NCBI RefSeq assembly: GCF_030272615.1
Contig: NW_026729295.1
Coordinates: 1 to 64,000 of the forward strand
Direction of reading: 5' to 3'
Length of the DNA: 64,000 bases
DNA from: Cryptomeria japonica
Lineage: Eukaryota; Streptophyta; Pinopsida; Cupressales; Cupressaceae
The notes beneath the pieces are model-generated. The model saw only the letters and a program-made list of their open reading frames with translations, was not told the origin of the DNA and did no database searches. Positions 1-11,240 of the stretch are shown here, in pieces. The translations under genes and the position numbers were made by a program. Numbering within the stretch: the first letter of the stretch is position 1; every line of letters starts with the position of its first letter.

Positions 1-405
1 GGATTCCTCCGTAAACCAGCCAACATGTTTCAAATCTCATTCCTCATCGCATTCTTGAAATCCTCCATAATTTGCTCTACCCTCCTAGGATTCATCCTTC
101 TTAGCAATATCTCCTACATTTTCTCTAGTCCAACTACCTCAAATCAACGATCTGACTACAAGGTTTCAATTGCCTCTCAGTTGGTGATCTATTGAATATA
201 CAAGCAGCCTACCTCAATTCGATGATCTGTTCACCCAAAGAAATGCTTCAAGGTTCACAACTAGCTCTGATACCATACAACACAACTATGACCTGGAGGA
301 TCCTCAAAGATAGCTGTCCAAATCATGTATCAAGAGTAATATAATGGAAGCAACAACACAAAAGATAGAAAATGGAAAATCAAATATCTACATAATCATG
401 TATTT
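1..405 (-). mobile_element. Fragment of an old minus-strand LTR retrotransposon (leader/gag side and part of its LTR)
   Basis: Read on the minus strand, 264-275 is a perfect 12-base match to the primer-binding site used by many plant LTR elements (complement of initiator Met-tRNA). So the LTR should lie at higher coordinates (from about 276) and the leader and gag start at lower coordinates. Minus-strand translation of 1-110 gives a charged, broken open stretch compatible with a gag N-terminus, but no domain can be named. Element I interrupts the LTR at 406, and the remainder probably continues at 7735. Superfamily cannot be told from this piece. Confidence 0.45.
264..275 (-). promoter_or_regulatory. 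Primer-binding site of the old minus-strand element
   Basis: The minus-strand 12-mer TGGTATCAGAGC matches the initiator Met-tRNA 3' end used as reverse-transcription primer by many plant copia and gypsy elements. It is separated by one or two bases from the presumed LTR edge. Confidence 0.6.
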
Positions 406-1820
406 TATTGGCATTTGCATGAAGATTGCATTAATGATTTTTGATGTTGTCATTGATGTCAAATAAACTGCTAATGTTATAATGATACTATTGTAATGTT
501 GTTTTGTAACCAATAGGGAGAGCTAAGTGAAAGGAACTATAACCGATAGGTAAGTTTGGGGAGTGAACAAGTATTGCTAAGTATTGGAGAGTTGAACCAG
601 TAAACCCTATCTGTTGTTTTGATAAACCCTAACTGATTAAGTCTAGTGAATTGGCTATATTAGTTTAGGATTTGATAATGAGTGGTATTGATTATGAAAC
701 ATATGCATATTATATGAAGAGAGTTTCAAATAGTTTTTGGCCCATTGAGTTAATTTTTTTTGTCTTGGAAATGTGCAAGTATATTGCATGTAATGTAAAG
801 CATATGATGAGTTACTGAGATGAATGAAGCAGTGATCAAGGAGTGGTCGAGGCTTTCTTGAATGATGTGTATAGATTGTTATGTAATCTAGTGGTCATAC
901 TTGAAATAACTTGTTTGTAATCTTTATGTGAATTAGGTTTTGGTTGTGTTACCGACCTAGTTGATTTGTTTATAAGGTCGATGAGTTGTTTTAGCTGAAT
1001 TGTTGGAAAAGTTGAATTGAGTCTGTGGTTGCAGAACTTGATGATGTATCTACAATTTTATTAAAGGAAGATAAGAGCATGAAAAGGATCTGATCAAGCA
1101 TGTGAAGTGCTATTCAATCAGATCAGAAAATTTTTGTTGTTTTCTAACAATTACAATAGTTAAATCCCTTAACCAGGTAAGCTCTAACAAGCTTGGTGTT
1201 ATTCAAATCCTCTAAGAAAGTGATCCATTATCTTGGATTCTAAATCCTTCACAAATTTTACACCTCATAGGGTATTTCTTCTAACAAGGAATTATAGTCA
1301 ATCCCTTAACCGAGTGGTCCCTAATAGGATCTGTTCTTAACAGGACTTTTTCTAAAAGCTTTAACAAGCTTGGTTCCTAACAGGGCAAACTTCAGAAGAG
1401 TTCAGATAATTATCTTGTGAGTCTCATCTCACTATGGTTTTTCCCATTTGGTTTTCCATGTCAAAAATATTGTTTCAAGTGGTGAATATTTTTGTGGTTA
1501 TGTTTCTATGGTTGATTTTCTCAACTACTTATTTCACTTTGATAAGTTAACTAGTAACAATCTGAAATGAAGTTTTACTTATGTCAAGTAAAAGTATTTG
1601 GATGATTGTGAGTTTCATATTGTTTACTATTATCTATTGTGATAGTCATCTGATTTATCTTGATAAATTTATGTTGACAGAGTTATTGCATTTATAGTTC
1701 TAAGTTTACTTGAGAGGTTATTTCTGAGAAAAGTGAAAGTTTATCAGTTTTTCTATCTACTGATTCACTAGCCCCCCTCTTAGTAGTTGACTGTATCCTT
1801 ATTTTTTCATCATACCATCA
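406..1820 (+). repeat. 5' LTR of copia element I
   Basis: It matches 6330-7729 along nearly its whole length with scattered substitutions and small indels. It ends CA directly before the primer-binding site. The 3' half contains repeated short blocks around the word 'taacaagctt' and 'taaccgggt', also seen in the other copy. Confidence 0.92.
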
Positions 1821-1822
1821 AT

Positions 1823-1834
1823 TGGTATCAGAGC
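1823..1834 (+). promoter_or_regulatory. Primer-binding site of copia element I
   Basis: TGGTATCAGAGC, complementary to the 3' end of initiator Met-tRNA, lies two bases after the 5' LTR and marks the start of the internal region. Confidence 0.9.
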
Positions 1835-1892
1835 TCATCTCAGATCCAATAAAGTCTATGCCTAATAGCTTGAGGTAAAGATCTTGTAGAAC

Positions 1893-3026
1893 ATGATGAA
1901 GAAGGAAGGTACTAAGTTTAATAGAGAGAACTATAGGATATGGAGTGATAGAATGAAAATTTATATCAAGAGTCTTGGAAATCAATACCGAGAACATGTT
2001 AATACTCAATATGTTGTACCTAGTAGGATTGTGATTGATGATCAAAAGAAAGAGAAACAAGAAAACAATCAAGCACTGGAGGCTATTATTAGTTCTTTGT
2101 TTGATGTTGAATATGTTGATGTTCATTGTTTGGAGACTGCATATGAGGTATGGGAGAAACTTGAAAAGATTTATAGCGGTGATGAACATGTGGATATTGC
2201 TAAGGAAGAGAGTCTAAGAGGGAAGTTTGGTGACATACAGATGGCTGAAGGTGAGAATATCGAACAGTATGATCAGAGGATAAAAGAGATAGTTGGTGAG
2301 ATCAAGAATGTTGGTGGTAAAATGGATGATGCCACAATAGTTAGTAAGGTGTTGAGAACCCTGCTAGCAATCTATGCTATTCAAGTTGCAGCCATTCAGG
2401 AACTAAAATCTATTGACAAAACCAAGGTAACCCTTGAATCCATCATTGGTAAGCTTACTGCTTTTGAATTAAATGGCTATGATGGTAGTATTCAAAAAAT
2501 TGAATTAACATTTAGAGCTTATGTTTCTAACCCATCTATGAGAAAAAGTAGATATGTTAGTCACTTTCATGAATCTAGATCCAATAGAGAAATTCATGAT
2601 GAAGATAGTTTGGTTGAGATTGAAGCATTGTTGGCCAAGCGGTTGCCCAAAGGTATTGGTAAATATAGAGGTAAATTACCTTTGAAAAGTTTTGCATGTA
2701 ACAAGATTGGACATATAGCTGCTAACTGTCCTAATGGTGATAATGAGCACAAGCAAGAGAAGTTCAAGAAGTACAAGGGAAAAGGAAAAAGGGATTGTCT
2801 TATTGCAGTTGATGGGGGTATCACTGGTGAGGAATTTGATGGTGATACTAATGAAGACATTGTCTTTGTAGTCATTAAAGAGGAGACAACTAATGAGAAA
2901 GCTTTAGTTTCTTGCATGGATAATTCTGATGATTGGATCATTTATAGTAGTTGCTCACATCACATGACTGGTGACTGGATTAAATTTATTTCTTTGAAGG
3001 AATTTGATGGTAGAGTTGTAAGATAA
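1893..3026 (+). pseudogene. gag polyprotein and start of protease, copia element I
   Basis: This 377-codon frame encodes the structural nucleocapsid polyprotein of element I. Residues 1-200 resemble the gag (UBN2-type) region of plant copia elements, beginning with the typical KFNRENYRIWSDRM-like block. A zinc knuckle follows at residues 269-279 with Cys269, His274 and Cys279, but the first of the four usual ligands is a Ser (residue 266). Near the C-terminus lies the start of the retroviral protease: the active-site triplet region reads Tyr-Ser-Ser at 351-353 followed by CSHHMTGD, so the catalytic Asp of the family is absent. The frame stops at 3026; the protease continues in another frame. 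Translation could start at the Met at 1893 or the following Met. The protein is inferred to be non-functional. Confidence 0.85.
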
Positions 3027-3027
3027 T

Positions 3028-3231
3028 GACTCACCCTACATGGTTAAAGGTAAGGGAACTATTTCTCTTAATGGAAAGAGCAATGCAGATAATGTCTACT
3101 GGGTTGAAGGTCTAAAGCACAATCTCTTGAGTGTTGCCCAACTCAATGACAGAGGATACCAATTGGATTTTAAGAATGGTATGCGCAAAATCTATGGGAG
3201 AAAAGGTGAACTGATTGCAACCGGCAAGTAG
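3028..3231 (+). pseudogene. Protease C-terminal part, copia element I
   Basis: This stretch is in a different frame from gag, so a small indel lies near 3020. It encodes the segment that follows the active site in copia proteases, with the typical VYWVEGLKHNLLSVAQL block at about 3096-3150 that leads into the pre-integrase domain. A TAG stop at 3229-3231 interrupts the frame, which then continues in phase into the integrase. Confidence 0.75.
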
Positions 3232-3234
3232 CCT

Positions 3235-4122
3235 AAAGGTAACCTATTTCATCTAGATCCTAAAGACAACAACTATTTAATTGCTAAAATAGATGATAGT
3301 TGGCTTTGGCATAGGAGATTTTGTCATTTGAATTTTGATAACATTGTTAAAGTGAGCAAGTCAAAGACAGTGAGAGGTTTTCCTTAGTTGGACAAACTCG
3401 TTAATTCTCTTTGTAAGGAATGTCAATTGGGAAAGATGACATCCTCAACTTTCAAGAGCAAGTCTTTTTCAACAAAGCATCTATTAGATTTGGTTCATAC
3501 AGACCTATGTGGACCAATAAGGACTAAAAGTATTCAAGGTGATATATATTTCATGATCTTCACTGATGATTGCTCAAGGATGATGTGGGTCACATTCTTG
3601 AAAGATAAAACAAAGGCATTTGGTAAGTTCAAGGCATTCAAGGACTTAGCTGAAAAGGAGATTGGAAAGAAGATAAAGTGTCTGGGGACAAATCAAGGCG
3701 GAGAATTCACTTCTAAGGAATTCACTAGATATTGTGAAGTAAATGGTATCAAATGACAACTTTCCGCACCAAGGACACCACAATAGAATTGTATTGCAGA
3801 GAGAAACAATTGATCAGTTGTTGAAGCTACTAGGATGATGTTGATATAAGGAGGTGTAGCAAAAAATTTCTAGAGAGAAGTTGTCAGCATAGTTGTCTAC
3901 ACAATGAATAGGATTTTGGTAAAAAGAGGTAAGGACAAGACTCCTTATGAATACTGGTATGGTAGATCATCTAACATTGGTTATTTCAAGATATTTGGTA
4001 GCAAATGTTTTATTAAAAGAGGTGACTATATTAGCAAGTTTGAGGCTAAAAGTGATGAAGGTATATTTCTTGGTTATTCCACCAAGAGTAAGGCATACCA
4101 ATGCTATAACAACCAAACATAG
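3235..4122 (+). pseudogene. Integrase (with gag_pre-integrase domain), copia element I
   Basis: In the frame of the preceding protease piece come the pre-integrase zinc-binding region (WLWHRRFCHLNFDN near 3301, CKECQLGK near 3414) and the DDE core. The first catalytic Asp is present in LVHTDLCGP (about 3490). The second block reads TNQGGEFTSKEF (about 3688), with Asn where the family has Asp. TAG at 3385-3387 and TGA at 3754-3756 break the frame. The C-terminal part returns in the same frame at 3904-4122 (KTPYEYWYGR ... FKIFGSKCFIKR), ending in TAG. Integrase inserts the DNA copy into the genome; this copy is dead by stops and by loss of a metal-binding Asp. Confidence 0.85.
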
Positions 4123-4469
4123 AGAATCATTGAGAGTGTTGATGTTCAAGTGGATGAGTATCCTGAAGTCTCAGGAGAAACTAGTATGGAGAAAAAGGAT
4201 GAAGTTCCTTGCATTTTGTTTTTTGGAAACAAAACCTATGAAACCTTAAACTAGTAAAGAGAATTTTGTTGTACCAGTTCAACCGGAACAGGTAGATTCA
4301 GAAGAAGATGATGATAATGAAGAAAATGAAATGAAGATAATGATCATTTTATTCTGAGGTATGTGAGATTCAATCACAATCGTGAATAGATTATTGGAGA
4401 TAAGGATGTTGGAGTGCTAAACAAAAGAAGGATCAGAGAAAATTCTTGCATGATCTCCACTATTGACTA

Positions 4470-5173
4470 GAACTGCTAAGGAAGCATTTGGTGATGATCA
4501 TTAGATTAAAGTTATGGAGGAGGAACTTGAAAAAATTGAGAAGAACACCACATGGACTCTAGTACCCTAACCGATGAATAAAAATGTAATAGGGACTAAG
4601 TGGGTTCTTAGGAACAAGATGAATGAAGATGGTGTTGTAGTTCACAACAAAACTAGATTGGTTTGCAAAGGTTGTGCATAAGAAGAAGGAGAAGATTATG
4701 GTGAGACTTTTGCACCAGTGGCTAGACTGGAAGGTGTCATAACTTTAATGGCTTTTACAAATCATAAGGGATTCAAAGTATATCAGATGGATGTGAAATT
4801 TGCATTTTTGAATGGAATATCAGAAGAACAAGTATACATTGAGCAGCCAGATGGTTATGATTTAACTGATAAGAAGGAAATGGTATGTAAGTTGCACAAG
4901 GCACTATATGGATTAAAGAAAGCACCGAGAGGATGGTATGAAAGGCTTCATTCACACTTGATGAAGATAGGATTTCAAAGAACCAATGAAGATAGTAACA
5001 TATGTCTCAAATTTGAAGGAGATAAGATAGTGGTTAGTGAAGTATTTGTGGATAATATCGTATTTAGAGGAAATGATGACATGAGAAATGACTTTGCAAA
5101 TAAAATGAAAAGTGAGTTTGAAATGTCTCTTGTTGGAGAGATAAAAAATTTCGTAGGTTTGCAAATACAATAA
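4470..5173 (+). pseudogene. Reverse transcriptase, copia element I
   Basis: The frame holds the copia RT signature: WTLVP (4555-4570), GTKWVLRNKMNEDG, ETFAPVARLEGV, the block VYQMDVKFAFLNG (4778-4815) with the first catalytic Asp, and YGLKKAPRGWYERL (about 4906-4950). The second catalytic motif reads Phe-Val-Asp-Asn at 5045-5056, so one Asp of the usual pair is Asn. Stops lie at 4502, 4568, 4678 and 5171. The last stop is directly before the Met at 5174, where RNase H and the RT thumb continue in the same frame. Confidence 0.87.
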
Positions 5174-5968
5174 ATGAAGAGTGGTATTTTCATTACACAG
5201 TTCAAATATGTGAAAGAAATATTAAAGACATTTGGTATGAGTGACTGTAAACCAATTGGGACACCAATGGTTATAGGTTGTAAGTTGTCTAAGAAAGATG
5301 AGGCTACATCTGTTGATGAGAAGGAGTATAAGTCAATGATTGAGAAACTACACTATGTTGCACAGAGTAGACCGGATATCACTCATGCAGTTGATCTAGT
5401 TGCTAGATTTCAGAAGAATACAAAGGAAACACATTTGATAGCAACCAGGATTTTCAGATATTTGAAAGGTATTGTTGACTATGGATTATGCTATCCATAT
5501 AAAGGAAACATTGAATTGAAGGTGTACACAGATGCAGACTAGGCAGGTAATGTTGATGACCGGAAAAGAACCACCAGTGGAGCATTCATTTTGGGTGGAA
5601 GACTTGTTTCATGGAGTATAAAAAAGCAGAGTTGTATTTCACAGTCTACTATTGAAGCTGAGTATGTTGTTGCTTATATGAATTGTACCCAGGCTATCTG
5701 GATGAGGCACATTTTGGAAGGTTTCAAGATTAAGTTTACTGAACATGTAAAGATCTTATGTGATAATACTAGTGTCATTCATATTTCAAAGAACCTTGTC
5801 TTGCTCACACAAACCAAGCATATTGAATTTAAGTATCATTTCTTGAGGGAAAAAGTGTAGAGTAAAGATGTGACCTTAGAGCATATTTCTACCAAGGAGC
5901 AACTTGCAGATATCTTTGTTAAACCTCTACCTAAGACTACTTTTGAGTATCTTAGAAGTTAGCTAGGG
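5174..5968 (+). pseudogene. RT C-terminus and RNase H, copia element I
   Basis: This continues the RT frame: KYVKEILKTFGMSDCKPIGTP (5200-5262), then SRPDITHAV (5370) and the RNase H block beginning VYTDAD (5522-5539). A TAG follows the Asp where the family has Trp. RNase H continues with KRTTSGAFILGGRLVSWSIKKQ, STIEAEY (5650) and CDNTSVIHISKN (5761), broken by a TAG at 5858, and ends near 5968 with the typical EQLADIFVKPLPK block. This enzyme removes the RNA strand of the replication hybrid. Confidence 0.87.
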
Positions 5969-6329
5969 TTTATACCCCTTCATGAGGTCAATTGAGCATG
6001 ATGTAGATTACATCAGTCCTGGAGCTACTTGCAGAATTTTACAGTAGGATTGGTGTAAGAGTGGAGTTATTCCACAAGGGCAGCATCAAGTTGAAGATTA
6101 TTGATGTTGAATTGTGCATTTGACATTGCATATTTTACTTTCAATTTGGCATTGTTGTCAAAGGGGGAGAAGAACTATGTGATTATGTGGAAAAGAACCA
6201 ATGATAGAACTAGTGACAAACTGAAGACAAGGATAGCAGATAGTAAAATGTAAACCAGGATTCCTATTCACAATCACAACAATCAATGGTATTGATATTT
6301 GTATTGACATCAATGCCAAAGGGGGAGAT
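5969..6329 (+). other. 3' untranslated region with two polypurine tracts, copia element I
   Basis: The region between the RNase H end and the 3' LTR has no reading frame. It carries two near-identical purine runs, 'tcaaagggggagaag' (about 6158-6172) and 'ccaaagggggagatt' (6316-6330). The second abuts the 3' LTR and is the plus-strand primer site. Confidence 0.8.
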
Positions 6330-7729
6330 TGTTGGCATTTGCATGAAGATTGCATTAATGATTTGTTATGTTGTCATTGATGTCAATTAAACTGGTAATG
6401 TTATAATGATATTGTTGTAATGTTTTTTTGTAACCAATAGGAAGAGCTAAGTGAAAGGAACTATAACCAGTATGTAAGTTTGGGGAGTGAACCAATATTG
6501 CTAAGTATTGGAGATTTTTACCGGTAAACCCTACCTGTTATTTTGATAAAACTTAACCGATTAAGTCTGGTGAATTGGTTATATTGGTTTTGATCTGATA
6601 ATGATTACTAATGATTATGGCATGTATGCATATTGTATGAAGAGAGTTTTAAAGAGATTTTGGCACATTGAGTTAATTTTTTTTGTCTTGGGAATGAGCA
6701 AGTACATTGCATGTAATGCAAAGCATATGATGAGTTATTGAGATCGATGAAGCGGTGATCAAGGAATGGTTGAGGCTTTCTTGAATGATGTGTAGAGATT
6801 TTTATGTAATCCAACGGTCATACTTGAACCGACTTGTTTGTAATCTCTATGTGAATTAGGTTTTTGTTGTCTTACCGACCTAGTTGATTTGTTTATAAGG
6901 TTTTTAAGTTATTTTAGTTGAAGTGTTGGCAAAGTTGAATTGAGTGTGTGGTTTCCGAGCTGGATGATGTATATATAGTTTAAGTAAAGGTAGATAGGAG
7001 CATGAAAAGGATCTAAACAAGCAAGTGAAGTGATATTCAAATAGATCAACAAACTCTTGTTGTTTTCTAACAATTGCATCAGTTAAATCCCTTAACCGGG
7101 TAACCTTTAACAAGCTTGTTGTTATTCAAATCCTCTAACAAGGTGATCCATTAGCTTGGATTCTAAATCCTTTACAAAGGTTACTCCTAACAGGGTATTG
7201 CTTCTAAGAAGCCATTATAGTCAATCCCTTAACCGGGTCGTCCCTAACAGGATATGTCCTTAACATGACTTTTTGTAAAAGCTTTAACAAGCTTGCTCCT
7301 AACAAGGAAAACTTCAAAAGAGTTTAGATAGTTATCTTGTGACTCTCATCTCACCATGGTTTTTCCCATTTGGGTTTCCATGTCCAAAATATTGTGTCAA
7401 GTGGTGAATGTTTTTGTGGTTATGTTTCTATGGTTGATTTGCTCAACTACTTATTTCACTTTGATAAGTTATGTTAATAGGTAACAATCTGAAATGAAGT
7501 TTTAGTAATGTGAAGCAAAAGTATTTGGATGATTGTGAGTTTCAATTTGTTTATAGTTATCTGTTGTGATAGTCAACCGGTTTATCTTGACAGAGTTATT
7601 GCATTTATAGTTCTAAGTTTACTTGAGAGGTTATTTATGAGAAGGTGAAAGTTTATCAGTTTTTCTATCTACTAATTCACCCCCCCTCTTAGTAGTTGAC
7701 TGGATCTTTTTTCTTTTATCATACCATCA
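6330..7729 (+). repeat. 3' LTR of copia element I
   Basis: Direct repeat of 406-1820, beginning TG after the polypurine tract and ending CA at 7729. It differs from the 5' copy by many scattered substitutions and a few short indels, so the insertion is old compared with elements A, B and F, whose LTR pairs look more alike by eye. Confidence 0.92.
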
Positions 7730-7734
7730 TATTC

Positions 7735-8400
7735 ATCATAGAACATCTAGTAATATATAGGTTACATACAGTCTAACATTCTTGGTTCAAGTTACATCAC
7801 AAAATACAATTCATCTAGACCTCCAAAAAGTGTTTGAATTATAATTTATGAATCTAGATTGTCATACTACTTTGTTATATCTCAAAGGATCAAATACAAA
7901 AATATATATACCATTGAGAACACATCCAGGTTGGCCACAAAAAAATACATTTACCAAGGAAGAAAAATGAAACATGTAAAATAGGTCAAATCTAAAATGT
8001 GAAGATCTCATCCACCAAGGACAAACATGAAGTGCAAACCACAAAGAAGGGTCAACCAAGGGCCCAAGGACATCAAGCATGGTTCCAAATAGATCCGCAA
8101 GATAATAAATTGTTCCGCATGAGAAGAAATCTCCAACATAGACGGTAATCCCAAAACTGCTCTAAAACCAAGAAAAAGATGCTCCAAAATAAATAACTTG
8201 CTAGAAAAGAATCGAAATGAACTAGAGATCTGGAATGATGAATAAGAACAAGCCTGGAAGCTAAAAATTTGATCTGCAATGAAAAAGAAACAACTTCTAG
8301 AAAAGATGAAAGTAATACAAAAACTGAAACATGAGAAAAACTAAAAGAAAATACTTTTGTTTGATGCAAGATTTCTCAGAGACTGGGGATGCTCCTGCAT
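7735..8400 (-). mobile_element. Probable remainder of the old minus-strand element's LTR
   Basis: This continues the LTR begun at about 276 after removal of element I. A plausible outer edge is at about 8400, where the minus strand begins TGCAGGAGC, a TG start suitable for an LTR. No second copy lies in the window, so the boundary is a guess. The long open frames on the minus strand here (7862-8080, 8073-8369) have no recognisable domains. Confidence 0.35.
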
Positions 8401-10083
8401 CAAAAGGTCTGAGTCTATTCCATATTTATTAATCAAAACTCTTTCATGATTTTACTTTATCCTAGAGAAGACATGATTTAACATTAAAATTACACAAAAA
8501 TCTCTTAAAGTACTTGGACTTACACCCTAATATCACCATAATAACATTAAATATTCAAAAAATACATACATACATACATATACATACATACGTACACACA
8601 CACACACTCTTTTTGTTTATGTCTTGTTTTGATTGTTAATTTGGGTTTTCTCAAGCTCATGAGACCCCTCTTTTTTGTAGGTGCCTTGCTATGTGAGGGT
8701 TTGGGCCCTTTCCTAATTTATTTAATCATAATTTAACAATTGTGTGTTAAGATGACCTAGTTTAAATATCCTTTGCTCATTTTGAGATGTTATTTGATCA
8801 TCCCGTGCTAGTTCAATAGTCCAATTGTTGAAAAATATAAGAAGGCAAGATTTATTTTTTTAGATGTGAACTTTCCTAATTAATATTATTATTTTTTCTA
8901 TCATGTTATTAGTCAAAAGTTTATTGTTAATCTAATTAGTTTTGTCTAGGAATGACTTGTTAAAAAATATTAGACATTTTCAATTTTTCAGATGTAGGTA
9001 TAGTTATTTTAAGTTGCATGTATGAGTAATTTTTGTATACATTGATATGATTTTGGTATATCATTACAAAATAATATTGGTATATTGTAGTTCTTCTCTT
9101 TGTAGGAATTCAATTATTCTTGCATGTGCTTATTTTTTAGGTATTATACAATACATTGGCCTTTGAAAAGTCTTAAGAGAATGATGAAGGTAATAATGGT
9201 TGGGTGTGGGGAGAAAATAATGATGGTATTCCCTTGAATTTTCTATTGACACATCCATTGAGTCTTTTAAAGGTGCAAGTGCTAGTAATTAGATAATGCA
9301 TATCTTTCATATTCTAAGACACTTATCTTATCTTTAACATTTTAAATAACATACAACTTCTTTCTTTGGATACAGAGTTTGATCCATCTTATTTTGGTTA
9401 TTTGTGTTCATCAATGAGTTTCATATAAGATATTAAAATCAATAAAATTATTTGTTTTAAGTTTTACTCAAAAATATTTTTTTGATATTGTTTTTTTGTT
9501 TTATTTTGAATAATAATACAATAAATCATAAATACAGAATTCTTAAGTTTTACAAAGACAACAAAACAAAAAATCATGAATATCAATTTTAATATTTATC
9601 TCAACAATGTTTACATAATAATCTTATTTATATTTTACTTATATCACTTATGTTTTAACATTTAGTAGTTTTTTCCTTATATATTTATATGATTGACACT
9701 CTAATTCTTAATCTCATTATAAATTTATAACTATGTTTCTAACATAACAATTTTTAAATAAAATAAAACAATTCTGAAATAAAAATAATAATTGAAGACT
9801 AATAAATATTTTATTATTTTGGAAAACTATATAAAATATTTGAACTTAAACATTTATTCTTAAAAGTATATTGCATATGAATTACCTTTTTCACATTGCC
9901 ATTAAAGTTTAAATTTTTATTTATAATAAACTGTAATAATTGAAACTGACATGTAATGCCTTACACCAAATGATGGCTTATTTATATGACTCTACCAAAC
10001 GATAGTTTATGCCACCATATATAAGATACTAAATACGTGATCAGCTCACAGCTGATTATTTGGAAGTATAATCCTATATATAT
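8401..10083. other. AT-rich intergenic region
   Basis: This is a gene-free stretch of strongly AT-rich sequence downstream of the thaumatin-like gene. Apart from the microsatellite at 8563-8608, I see no repeat pair, domain or RNA gene in it. It should hold the 3' UTR and polyadenylation site of the gene (just below 10084), but no clear signal stands out. Confidence 0.6.
8563..8608. repeat. Compound microsatellite (TACA)n-(CA)n
   Basis: About six TACA/CATA units with small interruptions pass into about seven CA dinucleotides. Confidence 0.85.
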
Positions 10084-10865
10084 CTAGGGACAGAATACAA
10101 TACTGTAGTCGGTGGTACCAGAGGGGCAGGTGAAAGTGCTGGAAGAATCGTCCTTGGCATAACTGTAGGCCTGAGGGCACTGATTCTTGAATATCATGGA
10201 GTAGCTTGAGGGAGAGCAGTTGTCGACATGGGTGCCTCTGCAACAATATTCATCAGTTTGAAAGACGGTGCAGGCACTATTGCATCCGCCATCCACCTTC
10301 AATTGAGCAGGGCACGCAGCATTGACGTCGGCTTTGCATGCAGGAGCGACACACTGTGAATTTGTGGGATTGATGGAGAGAGGAACGTTGAAGCCGTCCA
10401 CCAGGGAAACGTCGTAGAAGTCCTTGTTGCCATCTCCATTCAGGGTGTACTCGGCCAGCGTGGTCGGAACGCCTCCCGAGACTTGACAGCTCAGTTGGCC
10501 GTTGCAGTCACCGGTTTTACAGCTTCCTCGGCCGCTCGCATCAAAAGAGCAGCCGGTTCGGCCCCAGAATCTTGCCCCCTTTGTCCCCGCCGGCACATCC
10601 ACCGTCCTTGTCTGACCTTGGTCGAGCTGCTGCCCTCCTCCGGGTAATCCTGCCGCCCAAACCGTGTACCCGCACTGGTTCCTTAACTCAAACTTAACTG
10701 CTCCCGCCTCTGCAAGAAAACACACACATATTATTATTCTGAGCCTCGGATGCATATAGTATTCAACCTACAACTCTTATGTTGTAAATACAGCTTACCT
10801 TGCATATGAAGAGATATGGCCAGTCCTGCCACAAGAAGAAGCACAAGATCTGAAACTGTTGCCAT
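10084..10865 (-). CDS. Thaumatin-like protein (PR-5 family, conifer Cry j 3 / Jun a 3 type), two exons
   Basis: This is the one apparently intact host gene. Exon 1 is 10799-10865 (22 codons plus one base) and exon 2 is 10084-10709; the 89-bp intron has GT...AG ends and splits one Glu codon cleanly. The 230-residue precursor starts with a hydrophobic signal peptide (residues 1 to about 26, [16 protein letters not shown]...), giving a secreted protein of about 204 residues. Sixteen cysteines are present, as in large thaumatin-like proteins with eight disulfides. The family signature [10 protein letters not shown] is at residues 82-91. Arg73, Glu109, Asp122 and Asp127 fit the acidic cleft. The C-terminus is SIVFCP. 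Such proteins are pathogen- or stress-induced apoplastic PR-5 proteins; cypress and cedar members are pollen allergens. Family assignment is firm; expression site and activity are inference. No frame defect is seen. Confidence 0.95.
10710..10798 (-). other. Intron of the thaumatin-like gene
   Basis: The donor is GTAAGC directly after CAAG, and the acceptor is a pyrimidine-rich run ending TTGCAG. Removing it joins the signal peptide exon in phase to the mature protein. A Met inside the intron opens a longer apparent frame, but that product would lack the signal peptide. Confidence 0.9.
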
Positions 10866-10923
10866 TATAGCGTCTGGATTGAACGATTGAATGAAGATGG
10901 ATAGATTGGGTATATGAGGAGGG

Positions 10924-10932
10924 ATTATATAG
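10924..10932 (-). promoter_or_regulatory. TATA box of the thaumatin-like gene
   Basis: On the minus strand the sequence CTATATAAT lies about 60 bp upstream of the ATG at 10865. That spacing gives a 5' UTR of roughly 30 bases if transcription starts about 30 bp downstream. It is the only good TATA match close to the gene. Confidence 0.7.
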
Positions 10933-11240
10933 ACAACATCTCTCCGCAAGTTATGGCTCCAGAAGCCGTGTCTTACGAGAGTCCCCGTCAGCATTGAAAT
11001 TCTCTCCTTGAAAACTTCTAGATTGAACTGTTTGAATAGTTTATTCTTCAAGATCATATTATGTGAGAAGTGAATGTTTTTAATTATATTTCAATATCGG
11101 AATGTAGGAATTCACGCACATGTTGGATCATTTCTATGATCAACTTCATAATCATATATTATAAATCCTGTCTCCCTACATCTTAGTGATAGATCTTTTA
11201 TCTCCCTAGTTCCTAAACATTGATGAAAAACATATTACCC

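Larger units (their letters stand above)
406..7729 (+). mobile_element. Copia (Ty1-type) LTR retrotransposon, element I, complete but decayed
   Basis: Two direct repeats of about 1.4 kb (406-1820 and 6330-7729) enclose a primer-binding site, gag, protease, integrase, reverse transcriptase and RNase H in the Ty1/copia order, and a polypurine tract. The left repeat begins TA where the right begins TG, a one-base decay of the terminal dinucleotide; both end CA. Flanking pentamers tattt (401-405) and tattc (7730-7734) look like a target duplication with one change. It inserted into an older minus-strand element. Many in-frame stops, a frame change between gag and protease, and altered catalytic residues mean it cannot make its own proteins now. 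Lineage within copia is not assigned. Confidence 0.93.

Noticed and set aside
7862-8369. Two Phe/Ser/Leu-rich minus-strand frames
   Set aside because: They lie in the probable LTR of the old element, with low-complexity composition and no domain.
10084-10755. A single-exon 223-codon start for the thaumatin-like protein at 10755
   Set aside because: The Met and following residues are intron sequence. Splicing 10799-10865 to 10709 gives a proper signal peptide, clean GT-AG ends and the expected family N-terminus.
10734-11057. Open frame upstream of and through exon 1 of the thaumatin-like gene
   Set aside because: It spans the TATA box and 5' UTR; only its last part, from the Met at 10865, is the real exon 1, and it runs into the intron.
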